Made by a program: the position numbers and the translations under genes. From JASBYZ01 sp029983705 (GTDB lineage: Bacteria > Actinomycetota > Coriobacteriia > Coriobacteriales > JAEZZM01), in assembly GCA_965119715.1 (NCBI GenBank), contig OZ221969.1, forward strand, positions 124,001 to 188,000: a stretch of 64,000 nt of DNA, read 5' to 3'. Under the pieces are notes generated by a model, which saw only the letters and a list, made by a program, of their open reading frames with translations, was not told the origin of the DNA and searched no databases. Shown piece after piece: positions 49,768 to 58,720 of the stretch (positions are counted from its first letter, which is position 1; the number at the start of each line of letters is the position of its first letter).

Positions 49768-49843
49768 TGGAGCCGGTGGCAGGAATCGAACCCGTAACCG
49801 ATGGTTTACAAAACCATTGCTCTGCCAATTGAGCTACACCGGC
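49768..49843 (-). tRNA. tRNA-Thr (TGT)
   Basis: A 76-nt cloverleaf: acceptor GCCGGTG/CACCGGC, anticodon stem ATGGT/ACCAT with loop TTTGTAA, anticodon TGT, encoded CCA. It is a single-gene unit between yacP and the tuf cluster, with a weak upstream promoter candidate (TTGTGT-15-TATAAG). Confidence 0.96.
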
Positions 49844-49870
49844 TTAACTGAATTAGTATCTTATACAACT

Positions 49871-49894
49871 TTTTGCACTCACACAAGTGCAAAA
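49871..49894. other. 9-bp inverted repeat between yacP and tRNA-Thr
   Basis: TTTTGCACT and AGTGCAAAA flank a 6-base loop (CACACA on the plus strand). The stem is perfect, but there is no T tract after it on either strand, so it is not a standard terminator. It overlaps the presumed promoter of tRNA-Thr(TGT). Confidence 0.5.
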
Positions 49895-49908
49895 CAAAAT
49901 AAATATTA

Positions 49909-50457
49909 TTATTTATCACTTACTCGCTTTTGTGACATAGCTTTAAGCTTTGCATACACCTCAGGATCAAGCCTATCTCCAATAGTAGCCTTAGAGTAAT
50001 CTTGGGCATCCTCTTTTAAGTAGGTGTTCATGCTTTCAACTTCTTCTTCAAACATCCTACTTGAAAGCCTGGTAATCCTATCTCCTACAACAGTCCACTG
50101 CATAGCTTGATCAGAGCTTACAACAATAACCTCATGCTCTTGAGCGCGCGTTTCTTTTGCAAGTTTTTCTATAACTTGGTCTGCCTCCATTTTATAGGGA
50201 GAAAATATCACGCTAATTCCAGCAACCTTTTGCGGCTTACCATCACTAAATTTATTTTGTGCACCATCAAAGACAATAACAGCCTCATAATGATTTTGCG
50301 CAGCTGCTGCCACATCCGCTATAAGCGCTTGACGTGCCATCACGTATATGTCACTTACACCAGGAGATTCATTGATGAGCTTTTTATACTTATCCGAGGC
50401 ATAAATTACATTGTATCCGTCAATTATTAAACTTCTTATAATGCGCTTAGCACACAA
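49909..50457 (-). CDS. NYN-domain ribonuclease, YacP/Rae1-like
   Basis: A 182-residue PIN/NYN-fold protein. IIDGYNVIYASD holds the first conserved Asp and Asn, AVIVFDGAQNKFS the second, and EVIVVSSDQAMQWTV the third acidic cluster, so the metal site appears complete. In Bacillus the homologue Rae1 is a ribosome-associated endonuclease that cuts mRNA in the A site. It lies 2 bases after rlmB, the same neighbour as in Bacillus, and closes the clpC-to-yacP gene string. Confidence 0.88.
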   Translation of the reverse strand: MCAKRIIRSLIIDGYNVIYASDKYKKLINESPGVSDIYVMARQALIADVAAAAQNHYEAVIVFDGAQNKFSDGKPQKVAGISVIFSPYKMEADQVIEKLAKETRAQEHEVIVVSSDQAMQWTVVGDRITRLSSRMFEEEVESMNTYLKEDAQDYSKATIGDRLDPEVYAKLKAMSQKRVSDK

Positions 50458-50459
50458 GT

Positions 50460-51212
50460 CTAATCATCTGCCTCTGAGTACACTCGTCTAAGCCACTCAT
50501 AACAGATAGCTGTAGTTGCTTGAGCAACGTTTAGGGATTCAATAGTACCTCTTTGAGGAAGCTTACATAAAAAGTCACAGTTTTTCTCGACTAAAGGACT
50601 AATGCCCTTGCCTTCAGAACCCATAACTAAACAGATTCTTCCTTCAAGAGGGCTTTGCCAAATGTCTTGTTTTGCGTGCTCTGAGGCGCCTGCAACCCAA
50701 AAACCTGCCTCTTTTAAGCTTTGCAAACTTTGCGAAATATTAGCAACGCGAGCAATTTTAATATGCATCGCAGCTCCTGCACTCGTCTTATATACACCAG
50801 CACTTACCTGAGCAGATCTATTAGCTGGAATGATTACACCCGCAGCTCCAACAATTTCTGCTGAACGCAAAATTGCGCCAAAGTTTCCCTCATCGGTAAT
50901 ATGGTCAAGAGCTAAGACAAGCTCGTTTTTTTCGCCCGCACTTGCAATGATATCTTGCAGGGAGGCATAAGGATAGGGGTTTGTTTCAATCGCAATTCCC
51001 TGGTGAGCCCCGTGACTTGAAATCTCATCGAGTACTTTTTTATCGACGTATTCAACTCTTTTATGAGCTTTTCTAAACTTATCTAAGAGCTTTTCAAGTT
51101 TTTGGTCAGGCTTTTGGCCTTTAAGATGCTTCATTGTAAGCACGCGCTTAATTGGAATGCGTGCGTCAAGTGCCTCTTGAGCCGCTCTTCTACCCTCTAT
51201 AAAGTCAGCCAT
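50460..51212 (-). CDS. rlmB: 23S rRNA (guanosine-2'-O-)-methyltransferase RlmB
   Basis: SpoU/TrmH-family enzyme that methylates G2251 of 23S rRNA (E. coli numbering). An N-terminal L30e-like substrate-binding domain (IEGRRAAQEALDARIPIKRV) is followed by the knotted SAM domain with LDHITDEGNFGAILRSAE (motif 1), LVMGSEGKGISPLV (motif 2) and LPQRGTIESLNVAQATTAICYEW (motif 3, shown in part: LNVAQATTAI). The length of 250 residues is typical. It lies 9 bases after cysS. Confidence 0.95.
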   Translation of the reverse strand: MADFIEGRRAAQEALDARIPIKRVLTMKHLKGQKPDQKLEKLLDKFRKAHKRVEYVDKKVLDEISSHGAHQGIAIETNPYPYASLQDIIASAGEKNELVLALDHITDEGNFGAILRSAEIVGAAGVIIPANRSAQVSAGVYKTSAGAAMHIKIARVANISQSLQSLKEAGFWVAGASEHAKQDIWQSPLEGRICLVMGSEGKGISPLVEKNCDFLCKLPQRGTIESLNVAQATTAICYEWLRRVYSEADD

Positions 51213-51221
51213 GGTCCGTCA

Positions 51222-52685
51222 CTACTTCTTTATGAGACGACTGCCGGCTGCAGTATCTTCAATTGTATATGAGAGCTCAGCCAGCTCATCTCGTATGCTG
51301 TCGGCCTTTGCCCAATCTTTTTGGGCACGAGCCTCAGCTCGAGTTGCCAAAATAAAATCTTGGGCACTCTGGGGACTATCCTCGTCATAACCAAATTTCT
51401 TAGCAAGTTCTACAAGCACTTCTGAATCAAGTTCTTGAGCTTCCTCTAAGTCAATTCCAAATACTCCATAGAGCTCTTTGAGTGCCTGAGCTGCCTTAGT
51501 GAGCACCTCAGCATTTGCCTCAGCCTCTGAAACTTCTGCAAGATACTTATTCGAAGCGGCAACTAAATTAAAGAGGGTGGCTGATGCCTTAGCTGTATTA
51601 AAGTCATCATCCATAACCTCTCTAAACTCTGTATATGAGTGGTCTATGAGATTAGAGAGCTCTTGCGCAGATGCATCTAGTTTCTGAGCTTGTGCCTGCT
51701 TCGCCTTCCATAAGAGATTTCTGTAGGCATTTTTAATGCGCTCAAGAGACTGAGTAGATCCATCAAGTCTCTCAAAAGAAAAGTCCAAACTTGAACGATA
51801 GTGCGTTTGTAGCATGAGAAGCCTTACGGCGTCCTTATCATACTTATCAAGCACCTCTTTTAAGGTATAAAAATTACCGAGTGACTTAGACATCTTCTCG
51901 CCGTCAACTAAGAGCATGCCTGAGTGCATCCAGTAGTGAGCAAGCTCTTCATCCCAGCAGGCCTCTGCCTGAGCTGCCTCATTTTCGTGATGAGGAAAGG
52001 CAAGGTCAGAGCCTCCACCATGGATATCAATTGGAGTTCCAAGATATCGTCTTACCATAGCTGAGCACTCTGAGTGCCAGCCGGGTCTGCCCCTTCCCCA
52101 AGGTGATTCCCATGAGGGCTCCCCTTCTTTGGCTTTTTTCCAAAGCGCAAAATCAAGCGCATCCTCTTTTTTACTTGATGCCTCAATACGCGCACCCACT
52201 AATAGCTCATCAATATTTCTATTAGAAACCTCGCCATACTGTGGATATGAGCGAACAGAGAAGTAAACATCGCCATCAGACTCATAGGCATGGCCCTTAT
52301 CGATAAGGCCCGAGATCATCTCAATCATCTTGGCTATCTCTTCAGTTGCCTTAGGCCTAATATCTGGCCTCATAATGCCAAAGCGGTCCATCTGTTCTAT
52401 AAAAGCCTTGGTATAAAATTCACTGATTTCTTTGGGAGTTTTACCAGTTTCATGTGCTTTATTAATTATTTTATCGTCAACGTCTGTCACGTTTTGTGCA
52501 AAGGTCACCTCATAGCCCCTATAGATGAGGTATCTACGAATTACATCAAAGGCAAAAAAGGTACGCGCGTTTCCGATGTGAATTTGGTCATAGACGGTAG
52601 GACCACACACATACATTTTAATAGACTGAGGCTCTATGCTTTTAAATTCTTCTTTTTGGTGGTGTGCACTATTATAAATTTGCAT
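51222..52685 (-). CDS. cysS: cysteine-tRNA ligase
   Basis: Class I synthetase, 487 residues. It has the zinc ligand and HIGH-type region YVCGPTVYDQIHIGNART, further zinc ligands at WHSECSAM and FPHHENE, and the KMSKS loop DGEKMSKSLGN. The C-terminal anticodon-binding domain begins near residue 400. It lies 10 bases after cysE, so cysteine synthesis and charging are co-transcribed, as in Bacillus. No T-box leader was recognised. Confidence 0.97.
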   Translation of the reverse strand: MQIYNSAHHQKEEFKSIEPQSIKMYVCGPTVYDQIHIGNARTFFAFDVIRRYLIYRGYEVTFAQNVTDVDDKIINKAHETGKTPKEISEFYTKAFIEQMDRFGIMRPDIRPKATEEIAKMIEMISGLIDKGHAYESDGDVYFSVRSYPQYGEVSNRNIDELLVGARIEASSKKEDALDFALWKKAKEGEPSWESPWGRGRPGWHSECSAMVRRYLGTPIDIHGGGSDLAFPHHENEAAQAEACWDEELAHYWMHSGMLLVDGEKMSKSLGNFYTLKEVLDKYDKDAVRLLMLQTHYRSSLDFSFERLDGSTQSLERIKNAYRNLLWKAKQAQAQKLDASAQELSNLIDHSYTEFREVMDDDFNTAKASATLFNLVAASNKYLAEVSEAEANAEVLTKAAQALKELYGVFGIDLEEAQELDSEVLVELAKKFGYDEDSPQSAQDFILATRAEARAQKDWAKADSIRDELAELSYTIEDTAAGSRLIKK

Positions 52686-52695
52686 ATACTACCCT

Positions 52696-53403
52696 CTAGT
52701 TATCTTTAAGCTTTTCTTCAAGTGCAGTAATTCTTTGGTCAAGATCTAAAATGATGTTCTTAAATGGGTCTGGTAAAAACTCTTTGCGCTCAACATTTTG
52801 GAACTTGTTAATAACTGCCTTAAGCTCTTCAACATCCGCTTTAATCTGTTCGTGATCTGGCTTCTTTTTCTTTTCATCAACAAATGCACCACGACAGTTG
52901 ATGCCATGAGCTGGAACGCCAACCATGGTACAACCTGCTGGAGCATCATTTACAACAACAGCTCCGCCGCCAACCTTTACCCCATCACCTAAGGTGATGT
53001 TTCCAAGCACGCAGGCATTTACTCCAACTAAGACATTGTTTCCTAAGGTTGGGTGGCGCTTGCCCTCTTCATTACCAGTACCGCCCAAGGTTACACCCTG
53101 GTAAATAAGGCAGTCATCTCCAATAATGGTGGTCTCGCCAATAACTATGCCCATGCCGTGGTCAATCATAAAGCGTCTACCAATTTGGGCAGCTGGGTGA
53201 ATTTCAACGCCAAATCTATTACGTGTCCAGGTAGACAAGAGCCGAGCAAGGCCCTTAAAGCCATGATTCCACAGCCAGTGGTGGCGTCTATGTGCCCAAA
53301 TTGCTCTCATACCTGGGGAATTTAATATAACTGATAGAGTTGAAGTAGCTGCCGGGTCTCTCTTTTTAAAGGCCTCAATATCTTCTTTCATTCTCTCAAA
53401 CAC
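52696..53403 (-). CDS. cysE: serine O-acetyltransferase
   Basis: Makes O-acetylserine, the first step of cysteine synthesis. The left-handed beta-helix hexapeptide repeats run from about residue 65 to 165 (IHPAAQIGRRFMIDHGMGIVI, shown by IDHGMGIVIGET with the catalytic His, and GGTGNEEGKRHPTLG). The N-terminal helical domain is short, and a C-terminal extension of about 50 charged residues ends in a coiled-coil-like LDQRITALEEKLKDN. It starts with GTG overlapping the ispF stop (TAGTG), so the two are coupled. Confidence 0.94.
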   Translation of the reverse strand: MFERMKEDIEAFKKRDPAATSTLSVILNSPGMRAIWAHRRHHWLWNHGFKGLARLLSTWTRNRFGVEIHPAAQIGRRFMIDHGMGIVIGETTIIGDDCLIYQGVTLGGTGNEEGKRHPTLGNNVLVGVNACVLGNITLGDGVKVGGGAVVVNDAPAGCTMVGVPAHGINCRGAFVDEKKKKPDHEQIKADVEELKAVINKFQNVERKEFLPDPFKNIILDLDQRITALEEKLKDN

Positions 53404-53888
53404 TAGATGCTTTCTCCTTTATCAAGCAAGACACTTGCCCAGCACGCAATGCCTTCTTCTCTTCCTACAAAACCAAGCTTTTCAGTAGTTGATGCCTTAA
53501 TGCCAATTTGGTCGACATCAATTTCTAGCGCCTCAGCCAAACATCGGCGCATCTGCTCTCGATACGCTGAGAGCTTTGGAGCCTGGCAGGCAATAACTAT
53601 ATCACCATCTATAAAGCTATATGAATTTTTGTCCATCAGATTTTTTACTGCCTTAAGAAGTTTAATAGAATTTGCATCCTTAAAAGCAGGATTAGTATCG
53701 GGAAATAGTTTTCCAATATCACCCTCGCGCATGGCACCTAAAATTGCATCCATAAGCGCGTGAGTTACAACATCTGCATCAGAGTGCCCTAAAAGCCCTT
53801 TACTATGCTCTATTTGCACTCCGGCTAATATGAGTTTACGACTTTCATCAAATGCATGAACATCAAAGCCAAGACCACATCTAAGCAT
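53403..53888 (-). CDS. ispF: 2-C-methyl-D-erythritol 2,4-cyclodiphosphate synthase
   Basis: Fifth step of the MEP isoprenoid pathway. GLGFDVHAF carries the metal-binding Asp and His, LLGHSDADVVTHALMDAI the second His, GDIGKLFPDT the next block, and KASTTEKLGFVGREEGI the C-terminal signature. Its 161 residues are typical. It sits between ispD and cysE on the same strand. Confidence 0.97.
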   Translation of the reverse strand: MLRCGLGFDVHAFDESRKLILAGVQIEHSKGLLGHSDADVVTHALMDAILGAMREGDIGKLFPDTNPAFKDANSIKLLKAVKNLMDKNSYSFIDGDIVIACQAPKLSAYREQMRRCLAEALEIDVDQIGIKASTTEKLGFVGREEGIACWASVLLDKGESI

Positions 53889-53921
53889 ATAAAAAACTCT
53901 CCCTAATTATGCGCGTAGTTC

Positions 53922-54779
53922 TTAGTCACGGTCTCTCAGACGCTTTTCAAGTGCAGCGCTTACCGGACCTAAGTCCTCTGGAACAGTAACTTTGATATTG
54001 TCTCTAGGCGCATCCACCAAAAGCACTTTGCCACCAATGCGCTCAACTAAAGATGAGTCATCAGTTCCAATGTAGCCCTCACTCATAGCAGAGCTGTGCG
54101 CAGATTTGCACACGCTTGCATGAAATATCTGAGGGGTTTGTGCGATCCAAAACATCGATCTATCTGGGGTGCCAACGACCGTATCGCCATCAATAACCTT
54201 CATGGTGTCTATTGCGGGGTGACCTACAATAACGCCATCAGCGTCTACGCTTCCTTTGAGCACGTTAATTGCGTGAGTGATAACGTCAGGAGTGATAAGC
54301 GGGCGGGCACCATCATGAATGCCAATAAACTTAAATTGATCTGGCACTGCTGAAACACCATTCATTGCAGAAACTTGGCGAATCATTCCAGCGTTTGCAT
54401 AACTTATTGGAGTTACAAAATTGTATGGATCAACCGCTTGCGCTTTATATTCACTCATACGCTCTTCAGGGCATACTATAACAATATGTGCTACCTGATC
54501 AACTGCATCAAAAGCCTCAATTGCCCATGACAAAACCGGCTTACCAAAAATTTTAAGCATCTGCTTACCGCCGCTTCTGCCAAAGCGCTCACCTGAGCCT
54601 CCAGCCAAAATAACCATAGCGACATCAGCTTTTTCGCCTACCTTACCCTCAAGGTCATGCCAGGTTTTTGTTTTATGAATATCATCTAGAAGCGCAGAAA
54701 AAACTGGCGGAGTTAATACCGCAGGACCACTTACTGGGTCAGTAACTCTTCTAGAACATTTTTCATTATCGTTTGCCAT
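53922..54779 (-). CDS. ispD: 2-C-methyl-D-erythritol 4-phosphate cytidylyltransferase
   Basis: Third step of the MEP pathway. The nucleotide-binding loop VILAGGSGERFGRSGGKQ is followed by GKPVLSWAIEAF, HDGARPLITPDV and LVERIGGKVLLVDAP. At 285 residues it is longer than typical IspD (about 230) because of about 60 N-terminal residues without clear homology. ATG 54779 overlaps the disA stop by one base (TAATG), favouring coupled translation; a GTG at 54797 is less likely. ispF follows after 33 bases. Confidence 0.94.
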   Translation of the reverse strand: MANDNEKCSRRVTDPVSGPAVLTPPVFSALLDDIHKTKTWHDLEGKVGEKADVAMVILAGGSGERFGRSGGKQMLKIFGKPVLSWAIEAFDAVDQVAHIVIVCPEERMSEYKAQAVDPYNFVTPISYANAGMIRQVSAMNGVSAVPDQFKFIGIHDGARPLITPDVITHAINVLKGSVDADGVIVGHPAIDTMKVIDGDTVVGTPDRSMFWIAQTPQIFHASVCKSAHSSAMSEGYIGTDDSSLVERIGGKVLLVDAPRDNIKVTVPEDLGPVSAALEKRLRDRD

Positions 54780-55834
54780 TACTTGTTCTTTCCCCACATA
54801 CGCAGCAGCGAATCAACCAAAATCGCAGGCTTGCTTACTCCCAAACTCCCTAAGGTATCGAGCTCATCGCTCAAATTGAGCATTAAATCAGCGAGAGATC
54901 CGTACTCTTCAACAATTCTATCAGCAATTTCATTATTTACTACAGACACCCTTGATAAAGTCCTGAGTCCTAAAGGCATCATAACGCTCATTTCATTGAG
55001 GTCCTCATATCCCAAAATCTCTGCAATCTTTTCAGGCGAGGTGATATCTTTTGAACTTAATACGCTCAGTTCTTCTCTAATTTCCTGAGCATTTTCTTGA
55101 CTAGAATCATAGGCGTAGTCTCTAATTGTAAGGGTAAAGAGCTCGTCAATACCGTGAGTGAGCTCACGAAGTTGAATTTTTAATACATGCCCTGATGCAC
55201 CCATTTCTTCAAGCACATCTGCAAAAACATCTCCAATAGAAATTAAAGTTTGGAAACGCGCAAAGACGCTAGTGACATCTTCGAGAGTTACATAGTTATC
55301 AAACTCAAGGCGAGAAAGTCTTGAGAGAGCTGAGTCAAGGGACTGTCTTCCAGTTTGAAGCGCAATAAGCATTTGATTTGCCTCGTTTATTAACTGAGCT
55401 GCACTTCTTAATTGGAAGGATTTTCCTGCGATATATAAATTTACAACAGACCTACGCTCTGAAACAGAAATTACTAAGGCATCGGTTTGCATAGACATAC
55501 GCGAAGCTGCCTTATGCCTCATACCAGTTTCTGATGTTGGAAGAGAGGGGTCTGGGTTTAAGTGAAAGTTTGCACGCAAAATATTTGCCACATCACTGTC
55601 TACTACAATAGCTCCATCCATTTTGGAGAGCTCAAAGAGTCTGTGCGAGGTAAAAGAGATGTTTAATGGGAATCCATCATTTCCTGAAGCTAAAACTTTA
55701 TCGGTATCGCCTATGCAAATAAGAGCACCAAGGTTACCAGCAATAATCATGTCAAGCGCAGTACGCAGCGCAGTTCCTGGCGCAGTCATACGAATGGCTT
55801 GTTGCATTTTTGTATCAACTTCAGCTCGTGCCAT
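54779..55834 (-). CDS. disA: diadenylate cyclase DisA
   Basis: Makes the second messenger c-di-AMP and scans DNA for branched structures. The N-terminal DAC domain has the catalytic DGA at residues 73-75 and RHK (106-108) in SETGMRHKAAS. A helical linker follows, then a C-terminal helix-hairpin-helix region (EKIAEILGYEDLNEM, LDTLGSLGVSKPAILVDSL). The length of 351 residues is standard. It lies between clpC and ispD; radA, the common neighbour and regulator, is absent here. Most of the mRNA probably arises by read-through of the clpC terminator or from a promoter within it. Confidence 0.97.
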   Translation of the reverse strand: MARAEVDTKMQQAIRMTAPGTALRTALDMIIAGNLGALICIGDTDKVLASGNDGFPLNISFTSHRLFELSKMDGAIVVDSDVANILRANFHLNPDPSLPTSETGMRHKAASRMSMQTDALVISVSERRSVVNLYIAGKSFQLRSAAQLINEANQMLIALQTGRQSLDSALSRLSRLEFDNYVTLEDVTSVFARFQTLISIGDVFADVLEEMGASGHVLKIQLRELTHGIDELFTLTIRDYAYDSSQENAQEIREELSVLSSKDITSPEKIAEILGYEDLNEMSVMMPLGLRTLSRVSVVNNEIADRIVEEYGSLADLMLNLSDELDTLGSLGVSKPAILVDSLLRMWGKNK

Positions 55835-55855
55835 ATCTACCTCTTTAGACTATAA

Positions 55856-55902
55856 AATAAAAAACCGCCAAACCTACTATAAACTATCGTAGGATTGACG
55901 GT
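55856..55902 (-). terminator. Rho-independent terminator between clpC and disA
   Basis: On the minus strand AACCGTCAATCCTAC pairs with GTAGGTTTGGCGGTT (13 of 15 pairs plus G-U) around an 11-base loop, followed by TTTTTATTTT. It lies 13 bases after the clpC stop and 21 bases before the disA start, so it must be partial or disA has little upstream promoter space. Confidence 0.85.
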
Positions 55903-55915
55903 TAGCGGGTATTTA

Positions 55916-58543
55916 CTAAGCATCTTGAGTCTCTAGTGATCCTCCACCGTTTTTAGGATGCTTACTACGCTTTAAATCAGCAAGAAAACTTGAGCGAGGC
56001 TTTTCTTGAACGCTCACATGTTTCTTTGGCTCAACAATCTCTCCCTCACCTTTGGTGAACTTAAGTTTGTCATCGCCATCTGCATCCACTTGAATCATGT
56101 CGCCTTCTGACCACTTACCCTCAAGTACTTCTTCAGAAAGTGGGTCTTCAATAAGGGTTTGGATTGCACGTCTCAGTGGTCTTGCACCATAAACCGTATC
56201 CGTTCCCTCTTTTGCCACAATCTTCTCGGCATCCTTACTAATTTGAATGCCCATGCCTAAGTCATAGAGTCTTACACGTAGATCATCAACCATCAAATCA
56301 ACAATCTCAGCAATCTCATCTTCAGTAAGCGTCTTAAAGACAATAATTTCATCAAGACGGTTTAAGAACTCAGGTCTAAAGGTCTTTTTAACCTCAGACA
56401 TAACGCTTTGCTTGATTTCCGTATCTGAAAGACCAGAACCTCCCTCACTTGGAGCAAAGCCAAATGGAGCAGACTTAGAAATCTCACGAGCACCAATATT
56501 TGAGGTCATAATGATAATGGTGTTTTTAAAGTCAACCTTTCTACCCTGACCATCAGTGAGGCGTCCTTCTTCTAAAATTTGCAAGAGCAAGTTAAAGACA
56601 TCAGGATGAGCCTTTTCTACCTCGTCAAACAAGATAACTGAATAAGGTCTTTGGCGCACTGCCTTAGTGAGCTGACCGCCCTCATCATAGCCAACGTATC
56701 CTGGAGGTGAGCCAATTAATCTTGAAACTGAGTGCTTTTCCATGTACTCAGACATGTCAAAGCTTAAGAGTGCCTCTTCAGAGTCAAAGAGAAATTCAGC
56801 TAGAGTTTTAGCAAGCTCAGTTTTACCTACACCAGAAGGACCTAAGAAGAGGAAAGATCCACTTGGACGGCGGAAGTCTTTAAGACCAGCGCGTGCACGT
56901 CTAATTGCCTTAGAAACTTTTACAACTGCCTCATCTTGACCAACAACCCTCTCATGCAATACTGATTCCATACGAAGGAGCTTTTCTGTTTCAGCCTCAG
57001 TGAGATTAGTTACCGGAACACCCGTTGACATGGATACTACATCAGCAATTTGGTCTGGATTAACCTCATACACCTGCTGCTTAGAATCCTCACGCCACTT
57101 TTGTTCCATCTCTTCGCGCTTTTGCTGAAGCTCTTTTTCTTTATCTCTTAAGCTTGCGGCCTTCTCATAATCTTGTAGGTTAACTGCCTCATCTTTTTCT
57201 GACTTAAGCTTGCGAAGCTCTTCATCAAGTTCATGAATTTCAGCAGGCACTGCCATATTTCTGATGCGCATGTGTGCACCAGCTTCGTCAATTAAGTCAA
57301 TTGCCTTATCTGGCAAGAAGCGGTCTTGTACGTATCTATCTGAAAGATTTACCGCAGCATTAAGTGCCTCATCTGTAAAGTGAACATGGTGGTGTGCCTC
57401 ATATTTATCGCGCAAGCCCTCTAAAATCATACGAGCATGTTCCTTATTTGGCTCACCAATTGTTACTGCCTGAAAACGTCTATCAAATGCTGAGTCCTTC
57501 TCAACATGCTTTCTGTATTCATCTAAGGTAGTAGCACCAATAATTTGGATTTCACCACGTGAGAGTGCTGGCTTTAAAATTGAAGCGGCATCAATTGAAC
57601 CTTCAGCTGAACCAGCTCCAATTAAGGTGTGCATCTCATCGATAAACAAAATAATATGATCAGACTCGGCAACCTCTTTAATTACCTTTTTAAGGCGGTC
57701 TTCAAACTCACCACGATATTTTGAGCCTGCTACCAAAGCTGCTACATCAAGCGTCCAAATTTCTTTACCCATGAGCATGTCTGGTACGGTCTCATCAACA
57801 ATAAGTTGAGCAAGACCTTCAGCAATAGCGGTTTTTCCAACTCCAGGGTCACCAATTAAGAGTGGGTTGTTTTTGGTACGACGAGCAAGAATTTGCATTA
57901 CGCGCTCAATTTCAACCTCACGACCAATTACTGGATCAAGCTTTCCCTCACGCGCTTGATCGTTTAAGTTTTTGCCGTACTCTTCAAGAACTGAGGAGTT
58001 TTCCTCTTCCTGATTTGGCTGGCCTTGACCAAAAGGCATTCCGTGAGGTGCACTTGCTTGTCCGCCTTGTCCTGGCACAGGGGCCTGTCCACCAAATGGC
58101 ATGCGCGCTCCCCTGTTAAGCTGATTATTTACAGCCTTGCGAACATCTTCTGCGCTAATACCAAGACCTTTTAAGGCATCTACTGCCACTCCTGAGTTTT
58201 CGCGCACAATTCCAAGTAAGATGTGCTCGGTTGATATGTAGTTTTGTCCCATGGCAAGCGTCTCTTTAAGAGCGCCCTCTAGTGCACGCTTTGCCCGTGG
58301 GGTAAAAGGAATTCTACCTTCAGGGCTTTCTTCTTGTGACTGTGTAAGCGTCTTAACCTCTTCAAGTACTTTTTCATAGCTTGCGCCAAGTTCAGTTAAG
58401 GCCTTTGCGGCTATCCCATCATTTTCACGAATTAGACCCAAAAGCATGTGCTCAGAACCCACATAGGATTGCTTAAGCGCCCGGGCTTCCTCTTGTGCCA
58501 AACTTAATACTTTGTTGGCACGCTCGGTAAATTTTTCAAACAT
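55916..58543 (-). CDS. clpC: ATP-dependent Clp protease ATPase subunit ClpC
   Basis: AAA+ unfoldase that feeds substrates to ClpP; 875 residues. Domains in order: Clp N-domain repeats (about 1-145), a Gly/Gln/Pro-rich linker, AAA-1 with Walker A GDPGVGKT and Walker B ILFIDEMH, a UVR-type coiled-coil middle domain (about 425-460), AAA-2 with Walker A GPSGVGKT and ILFDEVEKAH, and a D2-small domain ending in a polar tail. A ClpP-binding loop is expected in AAA-2. The gene follows lysS after two hairpins. No CtsR operator or ClgR box was recognised. Confidence 0.97.
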   Translation of the reverse strand: MFEKFTERANKVLSLAQEEARALKQSYVGSEHMLLGLIRENDGIAAKALTELGASYEKVLEEVKTLTQSQEESPEGRIPFTPRAKRALEGALKETLAMGQNYISTEHILLGIVRENSGVAVDALKGLGISAEDVRKAVNNQLNRGARMPFGGQAPVPGQGGQASAPHGMPFGQGQPNQEEENSSVLEEYGKNLNDQAREGKLDPVIGREVEIERVMQILARRTKNNPLLIGDPGVGKTAIAEGLAQLIVDETVPDMLMGKEIWTLDVAALVAGSKYRGEFEDRLKKVIKEVAESDHIILFIDEMHTLIGAGSAEGSIDAASILKPALSRGEIQIIGATTLDEYRKHVEKDSAFDRRFQAVTIGEPNKEHARMILEGLRDKYEAHHHVHFTDEALNAAVNLSDRYVQDRFLPDKAIDLIDEAGAHMRIRNMAVPAEIHELDEELRKLKSEKDEAVNLQDYEKAASLRDKEKELQQKREEMEQKWREDSKQQVYEVNPDQIADVVSMSTGVPVTNLTEAETEKLLRMESVLHERVVGQDEAVVKVSKAIRRARAGLKDFRRPSGSFLFLGPSGVGKTELAKTLAEFLFDSEEALLSFDMSEYMEKHSVSRLIGSPPGYVGYDEGGQLTKAVRQRPYSVILFDEVEKAHPDVFNLLLQILEEGRLTDGQGRKVDFKNTIIIMTSNIGAREISKSAPFGFAPSEGGSGLSDTEIKQSVMSEVKKTFRPEFLNRLDEIIVFKTLTEDEIAEIVDLMVDDLRVRLYDLGMGIQISKDAEKIVAKEGTDTVYGARPLRRAIQTLIEDPLSEEVLEGKWSEGDMIQVDADGDDKLKFTKGEGEIVEPKKHVSVQEKPRSSFLADLKRSKHPKNGGGSLETQDA

Positions 58544-58582
58544 GGAGTACCCTCCTTAGTGCTACAGCAAGTATATGCTGTT

Positions 58583-58618
58583 ATAAAAAATAAGCACCTG
58601 TCTTGTGTCAGGTGCTTA
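58583..58618 (-). terminator. Rho-independent terminator after lysS (second hairpin)
   Basis: On the minus strand TAAGCACCTG-N8-CAGGTGCTTA, a perfect 10-bp stem, is followed by TTTTTTATAAC. It lies about 100 bases after the lysS stop and about 40 bases before the clpC start, so it closes the greA-lysS transcript. Confidence 0.88.
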
Positions 58619-58645
58619 CAAAAGTTACTCATTACCTGCAAACAA

Positions 58646-58689
58646 ATAAGTACCCTCGTGCAAAAAAGTTTATACATGAGGGTACTTAT
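58646..58689 (-). other. hairpin with 20-base loop between lysS and clpC
   Basis: ATAAGTACCCTC and GAGGGTACTTAT form a perfect 12-bp stem around a 20-base loop. In the lysS transcript the stem would be followed by TTGTTTG, so it may act as a first terminator or protect the mRNA 3' end. Two strong hairpins in tandem here are more than usual. Confidence 0.6.
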
Positions 58690-58720
58690 AGCAGAAAATT
58701 TAAGTCTGGTTTATGTAGAT

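Noticed and set aside
50107..50430. A 107-codon plus-strand frame opposite the YacP-like gene
   Set aside because: It is antisense to a NYN-domain protein with complete motifs and shows no coding features.
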